Below are positions 12,901 through 25,675 of a stretch of DNA of 64,000 nt, piece after piece (the first letter of the stretch is position 1; each line of letters starts with the position of its first letter). This DNA is from Antitrichia curtipendula (taxonomy: Eukaryota > Streptophyta > Bryopsida > Hypnales > Leucodontaceae), in the NCBI GenBank assembly GCA_951230915.1, contig OX579633.1:49490029-49554028 (forward strand), written 5' to 3'. Both the position numbers and the translations under genes were made by a program. Below the pieces are notes generated by a model. The model did no database searches. It saw only the letters and a list, made by a program, of their open reading frames with translations, and was not told the origin of the DNA.

Positions 12901-14820
12901 AGCCCGAGAAGGTAACCGGAGAATTGATTGAGTCATGGATTTGATGTTGGGTTCTAGTTGTGCATGTAGCACTGATTTGTACATAAGGCATGATGGAAAT
13001 AGGGACAAAAACTTGAACTGGAGTTTGTGTTAAAGATGGATTGGCATGGTCCTAATGAAAGTGGGATATATTTCATTATAGATCAAACGAGAAGATTTAG
13101 TTTTATTAGACATAGTTTACATAGTCAGATTAAAGAGGAACTTAAAAAAATTCCATTGCTTCAATTCTTTTGTGCGGCTATAAAATTTTTGAACTTGAGT
13201 ATTAAATTCTAGAGCATGAAGTTCCATATTGAAACTCAATTGTAAATTTCATAGTGGCACTATGGAATTGGATCTGTGGACTAATTGGATATCTTCAATT
13301 TCTATGGTGGGAAAGTCAAACATGCAACTAGAATGTTCAAGATTGTGAGGGCATCTGGAACTTTGATTAAAAGAACATTGAGAAAAATAACTCCAACCTC
13401 TTCTACGATTGATAGAATTTCAACCCTTTTAAAGATTGAATCTTTTGGAAAATCTTGTACATTTTTGCTTATATCTTTGAATGAATCTAGTATATTAGAA
13501 CTCCATTTTCATCAAATTGATCATAAAGGTACATTGTCTACAAAGATTCCAATGTTTCTTTAGATTCATGAATGATAGGATGGAAAGCTATTAGGACAAA
13601 AAGATTAGTCATTATCTAGAATTTAAGGACTTCAATGTTGGAGTATTTAGGGGTTAAGACTTTTGACAATTTGCTCATTTGGAGTCCTAAGTTGAACCTT
13701 TAAAAGTAATAATAAGTAACTCTAAGCCTCCAAGCCTTGTAAAGAGGTGACTGTATACTATCTTATTAGAAATAAGTATAGCAAGGAGAAAAAACAAAAG
13801 GGGAATGAAATTGATCAAATTGTTATAATTTGTTTAACATATAATTGGAAAATATAACTTTGGGGGTATTTAGATTTGTTCCTAGGTATTTAGATTTTTT
13901 CAAGAGGATAATTGATTGGAAATAATTTGCTTGTTTTCTTTATTTTTTGGTTAATCAAATAGTAAGTTTTCTAATTTTCTTATGTTGTTGAGTGTGTTTA
14001 AAGAAACTTGTGTTCTCTTATAGAACAATAAAATTTTACCACAACTTATATTTCATTAACTTTAATGTTTGCCTCTTCATTCTAACTTCCAACCTATTGT
14101 TATGCGGCAAAGAATAAGAACTATAAGTCCTTACAAAGGCGGCCATAACTAAAAACAACAATGGAAATTTTGATTTTTAATATAAATATAATTTTTAATA
14201 AAGTTGTAATAAGTTTAAAAAAAATTAATTCTTTATCTATCTTAGTTAATAAAGGATAAACTTCAGCAAAGAAAAAATGATGTATTGTAGGATTTTCTAT
14301 GACATGTCATGTTGGGAAGTCAATATGTCCATCATAATGTTAGGATTTGAATCCAACATCCATCAAGATAGAATATGCCCATGTATATTCAAAGATAGGT
14401 ATAAGTCCATGGATCTGGTTCATTCAACCGATCCATCCATTGACTCCATGGATTTTAATTGATTTGTTTAAAGTATGTCCAACCTTTGCATTCAACATGA
14501 ACCGTTTATCTTATATTTAATCCAGACTAAGACTTATTCAACTAATCCATCTATGTCAGTAACTATTTCATTATAAAAAAATGGGGCCTCAAAAAGGTTG
14601 TTTGGCTCTGAAATAGTTGTACAAAATTAAGGAAATATTTTACAAATTAAATTGCAATATGCTATATATTGCAATTTTTTTATTTTGCTATATTTGCATT
14701 GTTAGTCTAGAGTCAAATGACTTTGAGGGGGCTTCATTTTTTCTAATGCATTAAAGAAAATGTGTACTCTCTACAAGGCTGTTTGACTTTGGCCAATAAT
14801 GCAAATACAATAAAAAAAAG

Positions 14821-14823
<3 letters not shown>
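9997..14823. other. No gene supported
   Basis: AT-rich sequence. Open frames of 60-92 codons (for example 11003-11215 and 13285-13563 plus strand, 11987-12217 minus strand) show no domain, paired splice signals or codon bias, and are left uncalled. A lone tttaggggttaa at 13646-13657 may be the right end of a decayed TTAA-flanked element. Confidence 0.45.

Positions 14824-14873
<50 letters not shown>
14824..14873. repeat. (TA)n microsatellite
   Basis: About 50 nt of uninterrupted TA dinucleotides. Confidence 0.97.
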
Positions 14874-14875
<2 letters not shown>

Positions 14876-15039
14876 TAAAATATTAATATTAATTTTTTTC
14901 ATCATATGTCATGTGATTGGCTCATATTGATAGATGTCACATCAGATTGCATTTTTAAAAATAAAATATAAAAAATCATTTCGTTGTATTTATACCACTA
15001 GCTAGAATCAAACAATCCTATAGAAAGTCCAAATTTTTT

Positions 15040-15240
15040 CTAATGGATGATGGACGGACTTGATGGACAAATTAGGATGACAAATTAGATGGATTGATCT
15101 CCTTAATGGAATAGATGGATTGACCCTTTAGTTGGACTCAATGGACAAACCAAGTGCATGGAGCCAGTGAACAACTTAAAGTGACAGACAAGATAGACAG
15201 TCTTGATGGATGCACAAGATGGATGGACCCGTATTCAACA
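15040..15240 (+). repeat. GATGGA-rich degenerate repeat
   Basis: Variants of gatggat, gatggac and gatggacaa recur irregularly over about 200 nt, suggesting an eroded minisatellite. A thinner form of the same word occurs at 14400-14460. Confidence 0.5.
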
Positions 15241-15254
15241 GAAATGTCACTCAT

Positions 15255-15375
15255 AATAGCACTTGGCATTCAAATATGTTGAGCTAGCAATTGTTGATTA
15301 GATTGACAAGATTCACAAAGAGCAAGGGCTACTACACTTTATGATTATATACGACATATGAGCCAAGAATAAAGA
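15255..15375 (+). pseudogene. Decayed coding fragment, unknown family (plus copy)
   Basis: Read on the plus strand, with two stops, this gives LAFKYVELAIVD and DKIHKEQGLLHFMIIYD. It matches, with many changes, the minus-strand sequence at about 16300-16470 (LAFKHVKQAFVD, DKIHKEKGLPHMTIMYD). The two copies are therefore an inverted pair of one protein-coding sequence, probably from a transposable element. The family is not recognised. Confidence 0.5.
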
Positions 15376-16149
15376 ACCTTGTTGCATTCACTTTACTAGC
15401 AATTCACCCTAATTTCATTATTTAGAAGTAAAAATTGTGTGAATTTTAGTTGGCCCCCTTATTGTAGTAATTGTAGTTGTAAAACGATAGTGAAATAGTA
15501 GTGTAATTTGGTAATGAAATTTTGAAATTGGACGGGGATAAAGTTTTGAGGTAATGTAGAAACTGAATGACAAACTTTATTTTAATTATTGGCAATGCAA
15601 CAACATAGTGCAAAAAAATACAACTATTGATCTTGCACCATATTCAGATACACTATCACATGAAAGTGACTGCTATGAAGTTTATTTTCTCTACAAGCTA
15701 GTGCCTCCAATGTTAGATCATTGTAATACTACCCAATAGTCTTCACAAAACATATTGACATTCTACGCAGTCAATAGAAATTCAGCTGGTAAAATATTTA
15801 GGGGCATAATGTCAAAAACTCTATCCACATGAATATGCAAGGATGGCCTTTGTATTGCATATTGGCCTCCAAAGTAATAGTCTGCATTAGTCTTGGGTTA
15901 TAGATAGGAGAACTAAAACAAGCTAGTCATATCCTAGAAGCATCCTTCCAACATTGGATGATAATATTTTGGATACTTCTCTTTATACATACAAAGAAGA
16001 CTATGTGGACTTGTCCACGACTTTGGTGAGCCAATAATGTGCATCATTAATTTTGCAACCTGCACACCTACTTTGATTATTACATTTGGTCAATCATTTT
16101 TCAGTGTCCAAGTACCAGGCTTGTATGCCGCATCCATCTCTTTTTATTT

Positions 16150-16490
16150 ATTTGAATTGGGGAGTTCAAATCTAGACAATCCTACATTTGTAAGCTAATG
16201 TTGATGAATAGTTTGATCCCTCACCTTCTCATCAAGAATGTGACCAAATATTCTTATCGCAATTCTATAATTTGTACATGCAAACTTCACAATGAGAACC
16301 TTGACTTGTTTGTCGTACATAATTGTCATATGTGGTAGCCCCTTCTCTTTGTGGATCTTGTCAAATTAATCAACAAACGCTTGCTTGACATGTTTGAATG
16401 CCAATGCTAAGGAATGTCTCCCCTTTCAGTCTATCAAACCTTCCAAGTACCTCATATAAACTTCCTTGAAACTCCTCAAGTCAAGCAATA
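16150..16490 (-). pseudogene. Decayed coding fragment, unknown family (minus copy)
   Basis: On the minus strand one frame reads for over 100 codons with only a few stops: ALAFKHVKQAFVD, then DKIHKEKGLPHMTIMYDKQ, then IAIRIFGHILDEKVRDQT. Its first part is repeated in reverse orientation at 15255-15375. An open minus-strand frame of 107 codons lies just upstream (16964-16641) and may be a more 5' remnant, but nothing links them directly. A transposase-type origin is plausible, not shown. Confidence 0.5.
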
Positions 16491-19269
16491 TGGTCTAATT
16501 AGGGTTGTCTGCTTCACCTTACGTTGCAATATTAGTATGTTTGTCACAACGTCAACCTTCAACCGTAGCATCTGTTAGGATAGAATGAGAATGAAAAAGT
16601 TGCAATCTAGATGGACATGACCATTTGACTAAATGACTCACTAGTTTTTTAGGTTGTACTGCTTGACAAACAAGCCTTCCAGACAACAAACAGGTCTTTC
16701 AAGTTGACGGACATGAAAAACAGACCTAACAAACTTCATCGACGCTTGAATTAGTTTTTTTTGGCCGCCTATACTCAGATGTGATCTTGACGTTGTCATG
16801 ATGTAAACGTGTACACTGTATAAGATGTTTACTAATTTGTATTTCAAAGAGATTCTATGATTTGAAGGCTGAAACTTATTGGTGACACTTCCAGTGACTT
16901 CAAGGTGATGCTTGTTGCTAATGGAGTTGTTGAAAAGACAAAAGCCCTGGATATATTTCACCAATTTAGAGTATTATTTTGAGTTTATTTAGATTCTGTG
17001 TGTGGGTTTGGAGTTCAACTCTAGAATGTCAAATTAGAAGGTTTTTATAGAGTCGCAAGATCTAGAGTCTCAATTAGAGGCTGAACTGGAGCTTTCCTTG
17101 ACACAGTTGTCAGTTCAACCATCTCAGCCAGCGATGTCTGCAACATTGCCAATCTATTTGCAAAATGAGGCTGGCCCTTCTTGTCCATTGAAGAAACCTT
17201 GTGTGGAACAACGTTGGCATAGTAATCTCTAAAGAGACGTTTGTGCTTTGGTAATTCTACTTCAAGTTGGATGTATTGAACCGGACACCCAGAAAGTGAC
17301 ATTGAAAGAAGTTACGAGGGCTTAAATGACAACCACTACTATTGTATGGTAAGGCCAATGAAGGAAAGCCCTGACTACCAAAGTTGGTTGAAGGGGTTAG
17401 TGAATCCTTTAACAAAGGCCGAATGTACAAATTGCGTCGCAAACACTGTCAAACACATCCTCAAGTTCTTGCAGATACAATAATGTTCTTCTTCAACTTC
17501 AGTACTTACCTCCATTTGATTTTGGTTGTAAGTGAAAATTTTATTGAAGGTAAAAAAATTTATTAGCTTTTTGAAAAGTTATTAAATTCTTAGTTTGATA
17601 AAAAAAAATTGCAAATGTTATAGGTAGTGAAGCAAAAGAAGGTTTGTTGCCTTTTTATTTCAAGAAGAATGTAGATAGGATGGGTTTAGATTTGTGTTTC
17701 TTTTGAAGACTTAAAGACTTGAAGACAAGAAGAATGAAGACTCATGTGTTGTGGCTTGTGGCTTGTTATTTCTAGCCAATTTTGGAGGCTCGCTGTTTTT
17801 CTATTGTCATTCCTAGTTAATTTTGGAAGCTTGTTGTTTTCATTTATGCATTGTCTTCAAAAGAACTATGTTGCAAATTATGTGGATATCTAATAACAAC
17901 ATTGGTGTGTTAGACATTGTTGCAAATTATATGGATATCTAATAATAGTCACATTTTGTGTTTGTGGCGACAAAGTGAAATTGATCACCCAAATGCTCAT
18001 TCTTTTATGTCGTTCCCATTGGTGAAGCACAATTGTTAGTCACTATAGATTTGAAGTTTAAAAGCCAATCTTTTAAACAGTTCAGCTCGTGGTCTGGCTG
18101 TCCCATTCTACCCCTTCAAAGCCTATGGTTTCTTATCATCTATCTTGACCTTTGAACCCATTTAGAGCCATTACAAGATATGCCAACAGAAGATTGGAAA
18201 ACTAGAAGACTCAACTCAACTTCTAAACAAATTATTCCCAGTCGTAGTCAAATACTCTACGTATTCCTAAAACGTCTTCCTCTCTACTCAACAACACATC
18301 AAAACACATCACAATTAACAGGTCACGACAAACCAACGCAAATAGACCATAAAATATTAGGATATAAAACTTTAGGTCTAATAATACCATAATTCAAGTT
18401 TCCAACAACATTTCATCGAAGCTTGCATTTTGATGCTAATATGCCACATGTTTGAAATCATTCTTCCTACCATGTTTTAACGACATCTTGAGTTGTTGCA
18501 AATAATTTATGAAGCAATATTTGTGGATGACACTCAATAGGTTATTAAAATAATAAGCTTTAAGTAGATTAGTAGAATAATGTTAATTATAAGGTTTAAT
18601 TGATGTCATAAACATCTAGAGCCATGCAAGCTCAAGAAAAAATCTGAATTCAATAGTTACCATAATATTGTCATAAGCCACTACAAAATGAGGTCTCCGA
18701 GGTCAACAATGCATATAGGCAAAGTAATGTGATGACAAGTTTCAATAGATTAAGACTTAAGAACATTGACAATCGAAAGTAATGGACTTTTGAATGCATT
18801 CCAATGTATTTCACAACTTTGTATGATGAAACCCATTCTAGGGTGGATACTTTACTTAGAATCATAAACGCCCGGAGGCAGTTACAAGCCCGGAGGCCAT
18901 TGGCGCCCAAGGGCGGTTTGAACACCCGTTCACAACTTTGTATGTAGAAGCTTTCACTAATAGACAACAAGCTATCAATGACTATCCTAAATGACTGGAA
19001 ATTGTCCACAATGATTGTAAGTAAGTCATTGTAGACAATTTTTAATCATTGTGGTCAGTCACTGATAGCTTGTTTTTTATGAATGACTTCACTGTTAATT
19101 GTACATAGAAAAAGAAAATGCCCCTATTGGTTTAATAATTGGAAAATTTTGGTGACTACTTTAGTCATAGGAGGCCGCATCTTTACATGGTTAAATTTAG
19201 GTGGTATTCTCATGACCTCAGTAAAAATTTACCTCTGCACTGCTGTAGAAATGGGATTGACAGTCTTAA

Positions 19270-19810
19270 CCCCTAAGCGCTCAAACGACCATTTTATGGT
19301 CGCTGCCCAACTTCGGGCAGATTTTTCGGGCAGAAAAAAACTTTTTTCAATTTTTTTTTTTTTTTTTTTTCTTAAGAGATTGGATTGTCTTTCAATATTT
19401 ATATTCAAAACTAAGATCGCTACGGTCAAACAAAAACTATAAGAGAAATAGCACAAAGAGTCTAGTATTGCCTAGTGTTGAAAAACTTACTATTTGGGGA
19501 AAGTGTTGGTGTTTTCATTACTGGATCTTATGCATTTTTTCACAAATCAATAGATACCACAATTTTGACCAATCAAAAAAAAAATTCAATTGCTAAAGAT
19601 AGAAATTGTATTTTTGGTGAATTTTTGAAGTTATATCTTCAAAATTCATTTGAAGAGAATCTAAGAATAATTTTATAATTTTGACCATACAGATATTTTC
19701 TTCTTTTTGTGCTTCATATTATTTATTTTAATGCAAACTTCAAAAAAGTTGTAGAACTTATATTTTATAACACATTTGTGTTTTGTCCAAACCCCTTGGG
19801 CTTTTAGGGG
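19270..19810. mobile_element. TTAA-flanked inverted-repeat element (copy E5)
   Basis: The element is 541 bp, starting CCCCTAAGCGCTC and ending GGGCTTTTAGGGG, with TTAA outside both ends (19266-19269 and 19811-19814). It contains the small perfect hairpin CTGCCC-AACTTC-GGGCAG near 19304-19321, a GACCATTTTATGGTC hairpin, and a run of about 20 T near 19350. Overlapping open frames on both strands (about 19083-19678) are judged accidental. Confidence 0.7.
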
Positions 19811-20544
19811 TTAATTGCAGGTTGATATGAATTTTTTTGATGGCTTCATTTCTTGGTCTATTTGTTTGGAGTAATAATAGTGTTGATGTAAATTTTTTTT
19901 ATGAGAATTGATTAAGTTTCACTTGAGTTTAGTTTTCTATTGTTGTCTCTAAGGACTTGGATTTTGCAACTCTCTTTTCTTTTTCTTCTTATATCTTCCT
20001 TCTTTGTGAAAAATATGCTAGACTTGATTTTTAAAGGTTTACAGATATTTGTGTGCTAAGAAGTCTACCAATTTTGAGTTGTTCAGATTGATTGTCATTT
20101 TAGAAACAGTTGCTTTGAAGGATGAAATGGAATAATTATGGTTGCATAAGGAAAAAAATTTAGATGTGCATTACAAAAATGGTTTTTTGGGGGCTTATTT
20201 GTACATTTATTGTCTACCAAATATCAATGATTTTTTTTCATGGCTCAAAACTAGCTAGTTATTTCTTCAATACTCATGTGATTAAATGCCAATTCCATTT
20301 GTCTTTCATGTAAAAATTATTGAAAAATATTTAAAGAAGTCTACCTTTTCTAAATTAATTATCAACTTTTCATTTGGGTGCTTCTTAGACCTCCTATTTA
20401 GCATCACATTGTTCATGTTACACCTTCATTCACAATAACCCAACTTATTTAGTCTTTGCAACAATACTTCCAATTTAAGAAAAATGGGTTCTAAAGAGGG
20501 TTGCAAAATTGGAATTATAGTGACATCATCTACTGAAGTTTTTT

Positions 20545-20567
20545 AATTATATATATATATATATATT
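20545..20567. repeat. Short (TA)n microsatellite
   Basis: About 11 TA units in an AT-rich context. Confidence 0.85.
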
Positions 20568-22083
20568 ATAAAATTTTAAAATTAAAATTAATTTTTTTTT
20601 TTATAAATTATAAAAATAATAATAATCACAATCCATGTTGGCCGAAATTTAACCAGCTAGTTCTTCTTCTTTTTCTTTTTTGGTACAGCAGTGATATCAC
20701 TATTGGTCATGAGTTCAGGGGCCTTTTTCAAGATCCATATTTTGGTAATGTATATTGGGCACTAGCACTAAGCTATTCATGGATTCTTTCATTATTTTTT
20801 GTGTAATTTTTTAAGCTTGCTTGGATTCTTGGAAAAGTATAAGTCTAGTGGAAACTGCCACTCATAACTAACTTAACTTACAGAGCCTCTGTCAAAAGCA
20901 ACTAGATCTAAAAGCATCTAAATAAGAAAATAAACATTGTTTCCATTCTCAAATTGCGTAATTTCTGGTTGAATCTTGTTGGAAGACAAATTGACAAAGG
21001 TGTATTTTATTTTTTTTGATGCATTATTTTTATAGAACTATAACAAACATACTATGAATTCTCAAAGTGTTGTATAATGGTGTTTCAAAAAGCAAACGTG
21101 GACTTGTAAATAGTGGGAGTACATTTTAGGCAAGAAATTTATATGGTTTGTTCTTAGAAAGGGGGCTTAATAAGGATCATTTACTTTGTATCTTTCATTT
21201 CATTGTTCTTCATCAATGTTGTATTAAAAATGGCAAGTTGTATTTCTAAAAATGTTAGTATATTGCATTATGAACATTAAACAATTTCCATGGCAATGAT
21301 TTATTAGACATATGGCTTAACGATTAAAGTGTAGAGGAGAATTGTATACATAATCCCATATTTGACTTTTGAAATATGAATTATGTAGAATAAATAGAAA
21401 TATATTAAAAGATATTGAAAAATAGTATTTTTTAGCTAGGACCCCTAGAATTTCAATCAAACCTACCTTATTGAAATGGATTTGAAGACTTTTGTTGCCA
21501 TAAAGGAAAAAAATGTACTTTACGTCATTTGAGCTCATTAGACCAATGACTTCTCATTTTATGGTGTAAAACTATATTCCAAGGACTTCTTGATTTCAAC
21601 CAATAGAAAACTTCAAAAATTTGTCCTCCTCACCTCTAGATTTGGTCTAAAATAGGCGTTAGGTATTGTAAGTGACGAGTATGGTTAAAAACTCTCAACA
21701 ATGAATAGTATGCTCTTTTATTAAAAATATTAGAATCATGTTCTTTTAGGCCTTTCAACTTTGGAGGATATGTTAACAAGCTTGTTGAGAGTATATATAA
21801 AAAAATTCAGACCAATTGGACTTTTCTATCTTGGCTGTCCAAAACATCCACAACAATATTAAAAAAAATCTTTTTCAGACATAACTTGTAACCGCAAGTC
21901 CACAACTTGGAATGTTGTAAAATTTCCAAGTGTCAAGTAGTGAAACACACCTTTGATACAAATTTCATATGATTCCAACAAATATTGCACCAGTAAGGGG
22001 AAATTGATTAGTACATGGATCCCATTCAAGGTGTAAATTTCAAACCAAGTCACAGACATACCAACGGATCCTATCCATCGACG

Positions 22084-22305
22084 CATGAAACTGTACGGAC
22101 GTCTTCAGTTGAAAAATCCAACTCTTTCTACTATTTGTGAACTCAATCTACATGGAGCATTCAAGCAGCCCTGCATTCCTTTTGCCCTGGATTACAGCAC
22201 TCACCTAAACGCGCAAGAAATTGAAGGACTCTAGTCGCACTGACTGGGAACAAATTAAAGTCAATTTGGTTGTGGAAATTGCCATAGATGACTCAGTAGC
22301 CCTGT
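22084..22305 (-). repeat. Partial tandem duplication of the protease gene's 3' end
   Basis: This stretch repeats 22389-22608 in the same orientation: the same caatctacatgg.gcattcaagc block, the gcactgactgggaacaaa block, and then sequence matching the last 20 or so codons of the protease. It is therefore a downstream copy of the terminal coding part and 3' flank. It lacks the rest of the gene and has changed at many sites, so it cannot encode a product alone. Confidence 0.8.
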
Positions 22306-22531
22306 AAGTTGAATAATAATATACCATACAAGTTGCAAACTTTGAACTGATATTAGCATACCAAGAAATTAAAGAGATCGATCCAAGCATGAAACTGTAC
22401 GTCTCTGCAAGATCATACACCTTTTATACTAATTGTGAATTCAATCTACATGGGGCATTCAAGCAGCCCTGCATTCCTGTTTGCCCTGGATTACAGCACT
22501 CCCCACCCACCCCAAGAGACTGAAAAACTAG

Positions 22532-25527
22532 CTAGTTGCACTGACTGGGAACAAAGCCAATTTGGTTGTGGACATTGTCATAGATGACACGGTAGCCCTG
22601 TTGTTGGATGTTTCCAATGATGGAGGGACCATTCGTACCAGCAAAAGCAAAGCAGTACGTGTTGGAGTTGTCCACGGGGATGAGGTAATTAGCCGCAGGC
22701 AGCCGCAGATCAGCACCGCCTTGGAAATGCATCGTGACAGTGGGCACATCCACCGACGCCATGCCTGACAAATCGTAGCATGTGTCGAAGAGAGAGAATC
22801 CTGCCGTGGGCACGAGGTTTGTGGTGCCGGCACGAAAAGCATCACGGAGAGAGGCGTAAGCAGCGTTCTGGAGGCGCGTCACGGACGTGCCGGAGTCGAT
22901 GATCACGCCACCGTTACCGAGGGAGTCCAGCTGAAACGCGTTTGTGGGGATGGTGACCTGAGTCCCGCCCACGCTGAGCCCCGTCATCTTCAGGTAGTAG
23001 AACGTGGGCACGCGTGCGTTCGAGGCTTGGGGGGTGAACCTGGAAAATGGAAATGAATTTGCACGAGAATTAGCCAAATGTCTACTAGAGTTTGAAGGGT
23101 TTAGCAACCTTTTTAGCAACGTTATTAGCTTACATGCAACAATTTGAAAAATGCTTTAGCAAGGGTTTGGAAGATGCTCTATCAACTTCTTTTAGCAAAC
23201 TTGAAAACTTAGGAACATACTTCAGCACACATGCAGCGTTTCTCAGCAAACGGGTTCAAAAATGTTGTTCACTTTGGACAACTTTTAGTAGCAACTATGA
23301 ATGTCCCCTTTGGTATCACGTTCTAGTGGTATCAGCAACGTTCAAACGTTGCTACAAACGTTTCTGTAGCTGATGAATTCTAGTTGTGCGTACAAGAGAT
23401 TATCCTTCATTAATTTCATTCAAGGAGCTTGTAGGCGCAATTAGCCAATGAAAAGAATTGACATGAATTTCCTACCAAAAAAATTCAGAATGAGCCAAAC
23501 GTACCACATATACGAGATTACTATAAACATTTTGGAAATCAAAAGTTGAAGGCTTGGCTGTTGTAAGTTAGCGAATTTCAAACAGCATATCAAGAATATC
23601 ACTGACCTGGCACCTGTGGATGGCACCGAAGCGTCACCGAAGATGAGTGAGGATCCTTCTGATGAGTCGGTCTCGCGATCGGTGAGGCAGTAGGAGAAGC
23701 GTCCGCCCATCTGTGGATCTACGTGGTTGGGAAATGCCAATGGGCCTTTTCCCAATCCTAGAAGCCCGGCTGCTCCCACGAAGTACCCTTCGTTGTCGTG
23801 GCCGCACCCCAGCGGAATCTTGCTCAATATCACTTGTCCCACTCCTGACGAAGAGTTCAGGGATACAGCGTCAGTCGCGAATTCCCCCGTGGTGAATGAC
23901 CCGTCGCCATAGTCCACCTGCGAAACCCCCCACAATTCAGGCACCAAAACAAGAAGATTTTCAGTCCAGTGAGAATGAAGAGTCTGTTGATAACTGCACT
24001 ACGTACGTGGACACAGGGGTTGCTACCCTTGAATTGGTCACCCTTGACTGGAACATAGCACACTTATTAGAGGAAGAATAGAGTTTTTGATTGGAACCTG
24101 GTAAAGGCATTTGTTTCCGGAGCATCCGCTGACATCCAAGTTGAGACAAAGCCTGCTGTTGCAGCCAAGCGAATTGTATGTGGAGGAGCGGGAAGGGTCG
24201 AAGACAGCATCAGTTTGGTGGTAACAATTGGTGCAGGGAGAGCATTGCAGCCACAAGATGTCACTTCCAGTGTCGAGCACCAGGTACATGCTCTTGGGGG
24301 GTGTACCCACGGAGACGCGGATGAAGTACTCTCCACTCCCCAAACTGAGGCCTGAAATCACTGGCGCCTGAAAGTCCTGCGATCCTGGGATCTTCGTCTG
24401 ATGGCTGAACGTTGTTGACACTCCGTTCACCATCTGGTTGATTCTGCCCTGGATGGAATCCACTCGCAGTGAGTCCCTGAGAATGGTGTCTTGCATCCTC
24501 TCCTGGCGAGTCTTGTTGCTCAGTCGGAACGGAGACGAGGGGGCATTTCTGCATCATCCATATCTCACGTGGATCTCAGTTAGAAGAAAACTTTGCAGAT
24601 TTGGGTCCCTGCGTTCCATTTAGCTCCCATCCATGTGTCAAATATCATCAAGATCCAAAGTCTGTTACTCATGAAGGAATTTTCTATCATATGCATCATC
24701 CCTCACGTAAAACCAGAATTCATAGCCAGCGGTTGTGTCATTGTGAATACAGAAAACTTAGAGTCCAGGGTGCCAAGCGGCTATTATGGAATTTCTTCTA
24801 ATGGGCACATCTGGAGCCTGCTATGATATGAGGTAATAACTCCGTTCAGTCAAAGGTAACCACACCGTTCAATTTGGGTTTCAGCTCGAGAAGCAATTTG
24901 GGTTGAAAGCACTTGAATGTGAAACAGAGAAATCACCAGAAAATTGGAGAGAGAGTCTTGGAAATTGAAATTCAACAGGAAAACTAAAAAAATTCAAATA
25001 ATTTTAGACAACGGAATAGGAAGATTAATCATGGGGAGCAGGCAGCATATTGGAAGACCTCTTCATGATACATGGAGAGGCTTCTCTTCAATTTACTACT
25101 TGCAAGGTGCTCATATTTTGCATTGCATCAAGTACCCCAACTGCTTACACCATATTATGCATTAGGCTTGATTAAATCCTCCAAATTACAGAGGAATCAA
25201 AGTTTCAAAGGGAAAAAGCTGGAATAATCATCACCTGTGCATAATGTTTGCACGCAGCAACGCTCCCCCTCCAGCAGGTTGATTTTCTCGTGACGTTGGG
25301 AAAGTCCTAGCCACGGTTTTGATGTCGTAGTGCCGGGTGCCCAGCGGCTTAGCTTGTTGTTTCCCATTCAACAGCTGAAGCGAATTGCGGTTTATGGAAT
25401 CTGAAAGAAAACTGGGTCGGTGGAACTCTCTCGCTGCCGCGTTTACAACAAGCAGAGCCAGAATAAGGAGAAGAAGACTTGGGACACCACGAAGCCATAG
25501 CTCCCATGGACAAGGTATCCTTGTCAT
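22532..25527 (-). CDS. Secreted aspartyl protease, nepenthesin/ASPG1 type (four exons)
   Basis: The gene encodes a pepsin-fold (family A1) acid endopeptidase. Exons are 25527-25235, 24548-24098, 23917-23607 and 23039-22532. All boundaries are GT-AG and the phases (2, 0, 2) join into 520 codons plus stop. Residues 1-35 form a signal peptide with a Leu-rich core, followed by a propeptide. The first catalytic motif is LVLDTGSDILWLQC, then a nepenthesin-type Cys-rich insert (CSPCTNC ... CSGNKCLYQ). The flap is YGDGS, the second catalytic motif IIDSGTS, and the C-terminal signature IIGNIQQQGYRVIYDN. The start is the first ATG before the signal peptide. This group acts in the apoplast or secretory route; Arabidopsis ASPG1 is linked to guard-cell and drought responses, but this copy's role is inferred from family only. 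No coding break was seen. Confidence 0.93.
23090..23385. repeat. Possible small inverted-repeat insert in protease intron 3
   Basis: The left side has repeated ttagcaac and agcaacgtt words, and the right side repeats the inverse (aacgttgct, cagcaacgttcaaacgttgct). This gives loose inverted repeats about 250 nt apart inside the third intron. No clear target duplication was found, so this is only a candidate foldback element. Confidence 0.35.
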
Positions 25528-25667
25528 TGTGATGGAGACAACGCTCTGTCTTCTTTCCCCCGAGGACTAGCTACAACTGCGGTCGCTCACGACATCTAAC
25601 TCAGATGTGGCTATGATACGCGAATTCAGCCCAGGTTAGTGGGGTCGATCAATTGCACAAACCCTGG

Positions 25668-25675
25668 TTTATATA
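25668..25675 (-). promoter_or_regulatory. TATA box of the protease gene
   Basis: TATATAAA on the minus strand, about 140 nt upstream of the ATG at 25527. This spacing would put transcription start near 25640 and leave a leader of roughly 110 nt. It is the only strong TATA element close to the gene. Confidence 0.6.

Noticed and set aside
16641..16964. 107-codon minus-strand frame as a gene
   Set aside because: No domain or start context. It lies beside a decayed coding fragment and may be a remnant, but cannot be supported alone.
22562..24826. Plus-strand open frames opposite the protease exons
   Set aside because: Antisense shadows of the coding exons, whose minus-strand frame is fully explained.
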